Assembly: GCF_001625195.1 (NCBI RefSeq)
Contig: NC_054391.1
Coordinates: forward strand, 8,198,552-8,262,551
Source of the DNA: Drechmeria coniospora
Lineage: Eukaryota > Ascomycota > Sordariomycetes > Hypocreales > Ophiocordycipitaceae
Reading direction: 5' to 3'
DNA: 64,000 nucleotides
Shown here: positions 58,295 to 64,000 of the stretch, in pieces
How the letters are laid out: each line of letters opens with the position of its first letter
Position numbering within the stretch: position 1 is the first letter of the stretch
The notes under the pieces: generated by a model
Seen by the model: only the letters and a program-made list of their open reading frames with translations
Database searches by the model: none
What the model was told of the DNA's origin: nothing
Made by a program: the position numbers and the translations under genes

Positions 58295-59009
58295 CCTACT
58301 GGCCAAATGATGCTGGTCTGTAACAAATTCGTATACGCACAAACAAGGAGTAATGCGAAAGAGTGTTCTGCCGAGAAGGACGGTCGAGGGCTAGTGAGAT
58401 TTTGTAATGAGTGGCAGCAAGCTTGGATTTGTTACAGAGCTTATGACTGAGGCGAATTCCTATTCCGCTGCATTATTCTATGTATCGATGCATTGGACCC
58501 AGTTGTAGTACTATAGCATAAGTACAACAAGATGCTATAAAAATTAGGATGCAGCTAGTACTATATAGTAGCGAATAAATAAGCATACAGAGAACAGATA
58601 CCAGTACTTTATATAGGGATATAAATATAATATAAATTACAGTATATACTTAGGGCTAACTACTAGGTGAACTTATTTACGTACTATTTATCTTATAACT
58701 TCTAAGACTAATAGTTATATATAAATAAATAAATATATTATTTATTAATTAATTAAGTAGTATATTTGTTACGAGATATAATCCTAAAAGCATAGGATAT
58801 ATAGCTAAGCATACGACTAATAGAAGGGAAGGAACTGTATTAGTTAGAAGAGCTCTATAAATATAGGAAGGGAGCTCTTAAAGGATTAATATATTTATAT
58901 TTTGAAATTATTACTAAGCAGCTGCTCTAGAAAGCTTATTGTATAGTCTTAAGCTATGCCTAACTATAAGTAATTAGATATGCCTAAAGTATAGGGGCCT
59001 TATATAATA
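58295..59009. other. EMC5 upstream region grading into AT-rich repeats
   Basis: 58295-58450 is balanced and probably holds the promoter. 58480-59009 is TA-rich, with simple AATA/ATTA runs near 58700-58760 and unplaced repeat fragments. Confidence 0.45.
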
Positions 59010-59235
59010 AACTCTTATGTATAATAGACGGGTCCGTTTGAAGACAGTTAAGTAAGTAAGTACGCCTTATTCCAGAAACTAAGTAGTATTAAAGACTAAA
59101 GCTTAACTTTTTTTAGGCTTTTACGATCCTATTCCCTTTATTGCTACCTTACCGTTTAGGGCGCGCCTTACTTTTAGAGTTACTTTACCTTCCTATCTAA
59201 CGGAGCTTTACTCTTATACTTAGTCTTATAATTAT
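59010..59235. repeat. Repeat family S3 relic
   Basis: Shares GACAGTTAAGTAAGTAAGTA, GACTAAAGCTTA and the pyrimidine-rich tail with 10975-11190 and 45380-45600, same orientation. Confidence 0.6.
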
Positions 59236-59533
59236 TCCCCCTCCTATACGGACTATTTCAGTACTATTATAGGAGTTCTTTAGTTAGTTTTATTTAATCT
59301 AGTTTGAGTAGACTTACTTTACTTATTATATCTATTTACCTTATTGCCTTTAATTAGTATTCTAATACCTTCTAGATACTAATTGTTTTTAGTTAGTAGC
59401 TACTTCTACTAATTATATTATTATAGTAGCTGCCCTTTGCTTTAGATTATTAATTTAGTTAATATTATATTTTTTGTAGTTGCTTTTATTGTTATGTTTC
59501 GTTTACCTATTGGATTCTACCTTAGGCTATTAA
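59236..59533. other. AT-rich unassigned sequence
   Basis: TA-rich, without an ORF or a recognisable repeat. Confidence 0.35.
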
Positions 59534-59723
59534 TGTAACGATATTGTATATTGTATTCTTTTTCTGGCCTACCCTATACTCTGTATTACGTAATGTACGG
59601 ACTACCTATATATATAGCTTTTTCTCCTTATACTTATTGTTTTCTTTCTTTTTTCTTCCTCCTTAGTTCGAAAATTTTATAGTCTTTATATATACTGCCT
59701 TCCTACTAGTCTGTATTGTAATA
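59534..59723 (+). mobile_element. Solo LTR, family S2 (190 bp)
   Basis: TGTAACGATATTG start, TATTGTAATA end; collinear with 2276-2466. Flanks ATTAA and TTTAA differ by one base. Confidence 0.78.
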
Positions 59724-59936
59724 TTTAATTAGTTACTGTTATACTTATTATATTTATTCCTACTACTATACTGTAATTAGTATAGCCTTAGGTTTTAATA
59801 CTCTAGGGATTTTAACTTAAGGCTATTACTCAAATATATATTTCCTACTATATTTCTATTAGTTTTCTTTTTTTTCTAAAGACTATTACTATAATAATTC
59901 AATAACGTTTAGTAGTATTAGTAATAATAGTAATAG

Positions 59937-60029
59937 TATTAAAATTACTAGTATTTATACTAATAAGACTACCTAAATTGGATACTATCCTATATATATT
60001 GCTACTTATAATACTTAGTAGTAGTATTA
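59937..60029 (+). repeat. 5' fragment of an older family B LTR
   Basis: TATTAAAATTACTAG start and about 90 bp of family B LTR sequence, cut by the next LTR at 60035. The younger element therefore landed in an older LTR of its own family. Confidence 0.7.
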
Positions 60030-60321
60030 CTACTTGTTAAAATTACTGGTATTTATACTAGTAAGACTACCCAAATAGGATACTATCCTATGTGTTGCTA
60101 TTTGCAATACCTAGCAGTAGTATTACTGCTTGCCAATATACTACTACTGTACTATACGTATAAGTAGTATATTGAGTTAACGAATTGTACTTACTATGCA
60201 AATTCTCCTCGCTCCGACTTAGTATAACTAATAGCAGTACTACTGCCCAGCCAATTTATTACTGTTGCGCGTCTCGTGCAAGTAGTACTTGGTCGACTAA
60301 GTAAGATTATTGATTGGGCCG

Positions 60322-60522
60322 TGTTATAATATTAGGCTTTGCCTAATAGAGCTATGTCCTAGGACAAAGTCACGTACTACTGCACGTGACTTGTATCCTA
60401 TGACTAAGCAGGCATTGGAGTATAAGTACTCCAATGCCTTGCACTATGAGTTAGAGTTCTGTAGATTTCTTAACAACTATTTCCGACCACTAGATACTGG
60501 TAGCACTAGTGACTCCATAACA
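60322..60522 (+). mobile_element. Hairpin-rich solo LTR-like insert (201 bp), TSD GGCCG
   Basis: TGTTATAATATTAGGC start, GACTCCATAACA end, exact GGCCG repeats at 60317-60321 and 60523-60527. Ends are like family G, but the inside is different and carries three strong hairpins: ATTAGGC/GCCTAAT (60331-60347), AAGTCACGT/ACGTGACTT (60367-60392) and a perfect 12-bp stem with a TAAG loop (60411-60438). It is hardly touched by RIP. The open frame at 60310-60531 is incidental. Confidence 0.8.
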
Positions 60523-63176
60523 GGCCGTTAATTAATGCGCTCCCAACTACTACTAGTAGTTGCCCGCCAATAGTACTACTGTTGCGCGGTAGGACCTACC
60601 TAACTGCAACTAGCAGTTACTTACTAGTAGTACTACTACTAGCCCGCTCGACTACTGCAGTACTCCTACTGTACTGTTACGACCGAACACTAATACCAAC
60701 TAAGTCTGCTAATTATATACACTAACTATATTACTTGCAGTATAACTTAACTAGAGTATTTAGAGCTGTATTAAATACAAGCAGATTGTTCGGAGATGTA
60801 TTATATAGAATTAGATAGAATTCCAATACGTACATATTGTACTAATTAAGGTACTACCTCTTAGGTATAAAATAGTCCTCCCTTTCCTATACTCTTAAAT
60901 AGTTAGGATAGAAAAAAAGCATACAAGATATATATATACTGTAAATATATATATATATACGTAAGTAAGTATAAGAAATATAATAGTCTTTCTTTTTACA
61001 TTATCCCTTAGTACTACTATTTAACTTATTTAAATCTATATTTCTTGCCTAGTTACTAACTGGTATACTTCCTGCTGTTACTAATAGCCTTAATTAATAT
61101 CCATTTTGGATAGTCTATATAACTAAACTTCTATTACATACCCTTCCTATTTTACCCCTTTATTCCAAGAGGTATTTCCCCTTTTATTTTTAAGAGGTTA
61201 TAAGCCCGAAAGGACTATACTAAAATCCCCCGGAAACAATCGACCTAGCTACTATTACAATAAGTACTATTTATTGTACTTCCTAACGTACTTCTGCTAT
61301 AAGTACTACTTACTGCAATTCTAGGAAATCGATTTAACTATAGTACCTAGTTACTAATACAATAAGTACTATTTATTGCTACTACTAGTACTACTAGTAT
61401 AAAGGTAAAACGAAAATCTAGTTACTAACTAAATTATATCTATATTTTTAAAATAAATTCTACTAAGGAAGGTTAGGCTACCAAAATACCTATTATATCG
61501 GAACTTAAAGCAATTATTTAAAGGCAATAAATACAGTATAATAATCTTTCGAATCGGTTTAACTAACTTACGGAACAATTAAATAATACTATTATACTAA
61601 TCCAAAAACGCCTTAACAAAATAGAGCCTAAATATATACCTATCTAAGGAATCCCAATATATAGTAGTAGTACTACTACTACTAAAATAACTAATCTAAG
61701 CTCTAATACTAAGCTATCTAAGAAGGTATTCTTATTCCTAGAGTATATTAAGCTTAAAGATACTAAGAACTTTAACTTATAGGAATAATCCCTTACTATC
61801 TAAACTTATAGGAATAATACCTTACTATCTAACTTAGTTCCCTTTACCTAAAAGGATTTCTAAAAAACCTATTAATTACTATTAGTTATTTAACTTATAA
61901 CTAATACTTCCTGCTTATACTACTTTAAGATAGCTGTACTAAGGGCCTATAAGTATTAATTGTATAAATTTATAACCCAATAGATACCTATCTATTGCTA
62001 AAATAATACTACTCTAAGGGCTAGGCAGCCAAACGTTATAATCTCTATAATTCCTACTATAACCTTATACTCAAAGGGTATAAAGGAATACTTAAGGCAT
62101 TTAATTTAGAGTTTAATAGCTACCTTACTCGACTTTAACTTACTAGAGTAAGTATTAACCTACTGGATTAAGTAAATCGATACCTTATAACTATTAGTCC
62201 TTTTTTTTTACAATAGGCTGCAATACAATACAATAATCTCCAAACTAATATAGTCTTAGGGATAAAAACAGTATCCCTTAACCTATAATACCTTTAGACC
62301 AACTTACTGGAAGAATATTAAAATCCTAATAGTCCTAGTTTCTAAGTATTTAGTTATAGGATAACTTAACTATCTAAAATACTAGATAATAGTAAAACTA
62401 AGTCTATTAGACCTAGTCGACCCAACCGACCTAACTAACCCAACTTACCCAATCGACCCAAACGACCCAACCGACCTAAACGATTTAATCGACCCAAAAA
62501 CGCTACACAAGATAAGGGTACTATTAGTTTCCTAACTAGTAACTATAGCCTATTTACTAGCTATATAGGGTTACTTAATTGCTATTAGGAATTAGATACC
62601 GATTCTAATTCCGAATAAGAATTAGTACTATTACCCGATTTAGGTAAGATTAGTATAACATATTGTATTAATAACAACGATACGTACCGAATAGGCCTAC
62701 TTTACGATACTAGCTCAACTTATTATTTAGTTAACAACCGGCTTAAGTTTATAACTTTCCGACCTATTGCTAAATCCTAAGTAAAGCCAATTATAATAGG
62801 AGGTAGTCCAGTTTATCCCAAAGGTATTAGCTGTACTAAATTTACTATACTAATCTATATCAATCCATCTATCTATAGTACTCTTATTTTACAAGAAGTA
62901 CTATACATTCCGAAACTGGAGGTTAGTATTATTAATAGAATTTACTATTATACGTTTAGAGGAACTCTTATTAAGGAATATCTATATAACTTAAATCAAT
63001 AGTTATACGGACTCCTTAACTTCTAGAAATATAGCTTCTTCCTACAACAGTAAGGTCAATATACGCCCTATCTAACGAAATTAGATTCTACCTACTCTAG
63101 CTACTATAGTAGCTATAGAATTACAGTTGAAATTCCCTCCTAACCCCCCCCCTAGGCTACCGATGCAAAGGATTAG

Positions 63177-63415
63177 TCGGTACCTTTAACGGTACCTCGG
63201 TCGGTACCCTTAATAGTGCCTCGGTCGGTACCTTTAACGGTACCTCGGTCGGTACCTTTAATAGTACCTCGGTCGGTACCCTTAATAGTGCCTCGGTCGG
63301 TACCTTTAACGGTACCTCGGTTGGTACCTTTAACAGTACCTCGGTTGGTACCTTTAACGGTACCTCGGTTGGTACCTTCTATAGTACTTCAGTCGGTACC
63401 CAGATTGGTACCTAG
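63177..63415 (+). repeat. 24-bp tandem repeat in the protease-integrase linker
   Basis: Nine near-perfect 24-bp units plus a partial one, each with two GGTACC-type cores, encode VPRSVPLT-like repeats. The family B copy on the minus strand has only about three units (29060-29145). The A elements have shorter versions at 14071-14170 and 32505-32590. Confidence 0.88.
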
Positions 63416-64000
63416 CCTAACTATTAGTTCGGCTACACTAAGGGACCTTACTAAGGCTACCCTATTCAAAGACCCTATAGAAGACCTAATTCCTATAGAG
63501 GCAACAGACCAACTAGTAGTCCTAACTACTAGTCCTAAGGACCAAGCTCTTCCGACTACTCGTACGGAAACCAACAACCAGTCTTACTAATAACTATTGC
63601 AATAAGCCGGCATTTAGCTAGCATTTAGCATATTAGACTGGGATATATTAGTCTCCTACTCTTAAAGAAGACCAGTAGTATTACTACTAGGCTACTTGAC
63701 TTTTCGTCTATTCGGGCTGCTAATTTTTAATGCCTTACCTATATTTAGGCCAAATCTACTAAACAACAGTCTAGGGATCCCATTAACAATCCAGACTATA
63801 TTCTTAATTCAATTGCGGGTAATACATTTGGGATTCGACTAGTATCCAATAATCGTAAGTCTATAGGACTTATCCTAATTAACCGAAAATCCTACTTCCG
63901 TTAGGTATTAATCCTACCCAATAAGGAGGGATTAACTATTCTCTAGGCAATTAGGAATCTCTTTAAAAGCCTTAAATAATACTATAACTACTACCTAAAA

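Larger units (their letters stand above)
60035..64000 (+). mobile_element. Copia family B element, 5' part, runs off the window
   Basis: 5' LTR 60035-61195 (955 bp without the nested insert), primer site from 61196, leader hairpins to about 61400, then gag, protease (about 62700-62960), Pro-rich repeat linker (63177-63415) and the start of integrase at the window end. The gag start codon, ATG in the copy at 37370-37372, reads ATA at 61453-61455, a G-to-A change. Stops are frequent. Confidence 0.87.

Noticed and set aside
60310..60531. 73-codon ORF at the right-hand LTR
   Set aside because: It coincides with a hairpin-rich LTR-like insert bounded by target duplications, so the frame is incidental.

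Overview
The window looks like a filamentous ascomycete (Pezizomycotina) chromosome arm. Short spliceosomal introns (about 50 to 105 bp, several with TACTAAC- or CTGAC-like branch sites) interrupt conserved housekeeping genes whose proteins read like Eurotiomycete orthologues. That placement is inferred from family resemblance, not from a search. The window is strongly two-part: three small gene islands of balanced base composition (about 3.85-10.75 kb, 51.2-55.1 kb and 57.4-58.5 kb) sit in a TA-rich sea of dead retrotransposons. The damage in the sea is dominated by C-to-T and G-to-A changes, with Gln and Trp codons turned into TAA/TAG, which is the signature of repeat-induced point mutation (RIP).

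Island 1 holds four genes: a GID4/VID24-type E3 ligase substrate receptor (+), TRM11 tRNA m2G10 methyltransferase (-), an RNase P/MRP 40-kDa subunit (+) and a small ankyrin protein (-). Island 2 holds an ING/PHD protein of the Yng2 type (+) and the histidine protein methyltransferase HPM1 (-). Island 3 holds one gene, EMC5 (-). All exon chains given here add up in frame.

The repeat sea: 1-3.5 kb is a Copia family B relic with nested solo LTRs. 11.3-18.7 kb is a complete Copia element (LTR A1, 737 bp each) with a solo LTR A2 inside it. 19.4-22.2 kb is an LTR nested in an LTR nested in an LTR, followed by a solo A1 LTR. 22.2-24.8 kb holds a pogo/Fot1-like transposase relic and unresolved sequence. 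24.8-38.6 kb is a minus-strand family B Copia split by a complete plus-strand Copia (LTR A2, 584 bp each; target duplication GTACC). 38.6-45.6 kb is a minus-strand Gypsy relic. 45.6-50.3 kb is a 5'-truncated Copia. 55.1-57.2 kb and 58.5-64 kb are solo LTRs plus the first 4 kb of another family B Copia that runs off the window.

The most unusual feature is in the Copia non-coding parts. The LTRs and the leaders between primer site and gag are packed with short odd-length palindromes centred on TA-C-TA or TA-G-TA. In the family A leader they form a tandem array of roughly 52-bp units. The LTRs also end TG...GA instead of TG...CA, fixed by exact target duplications, and are followed at once by a primer site matching the inside of initiator tRNA-Met.
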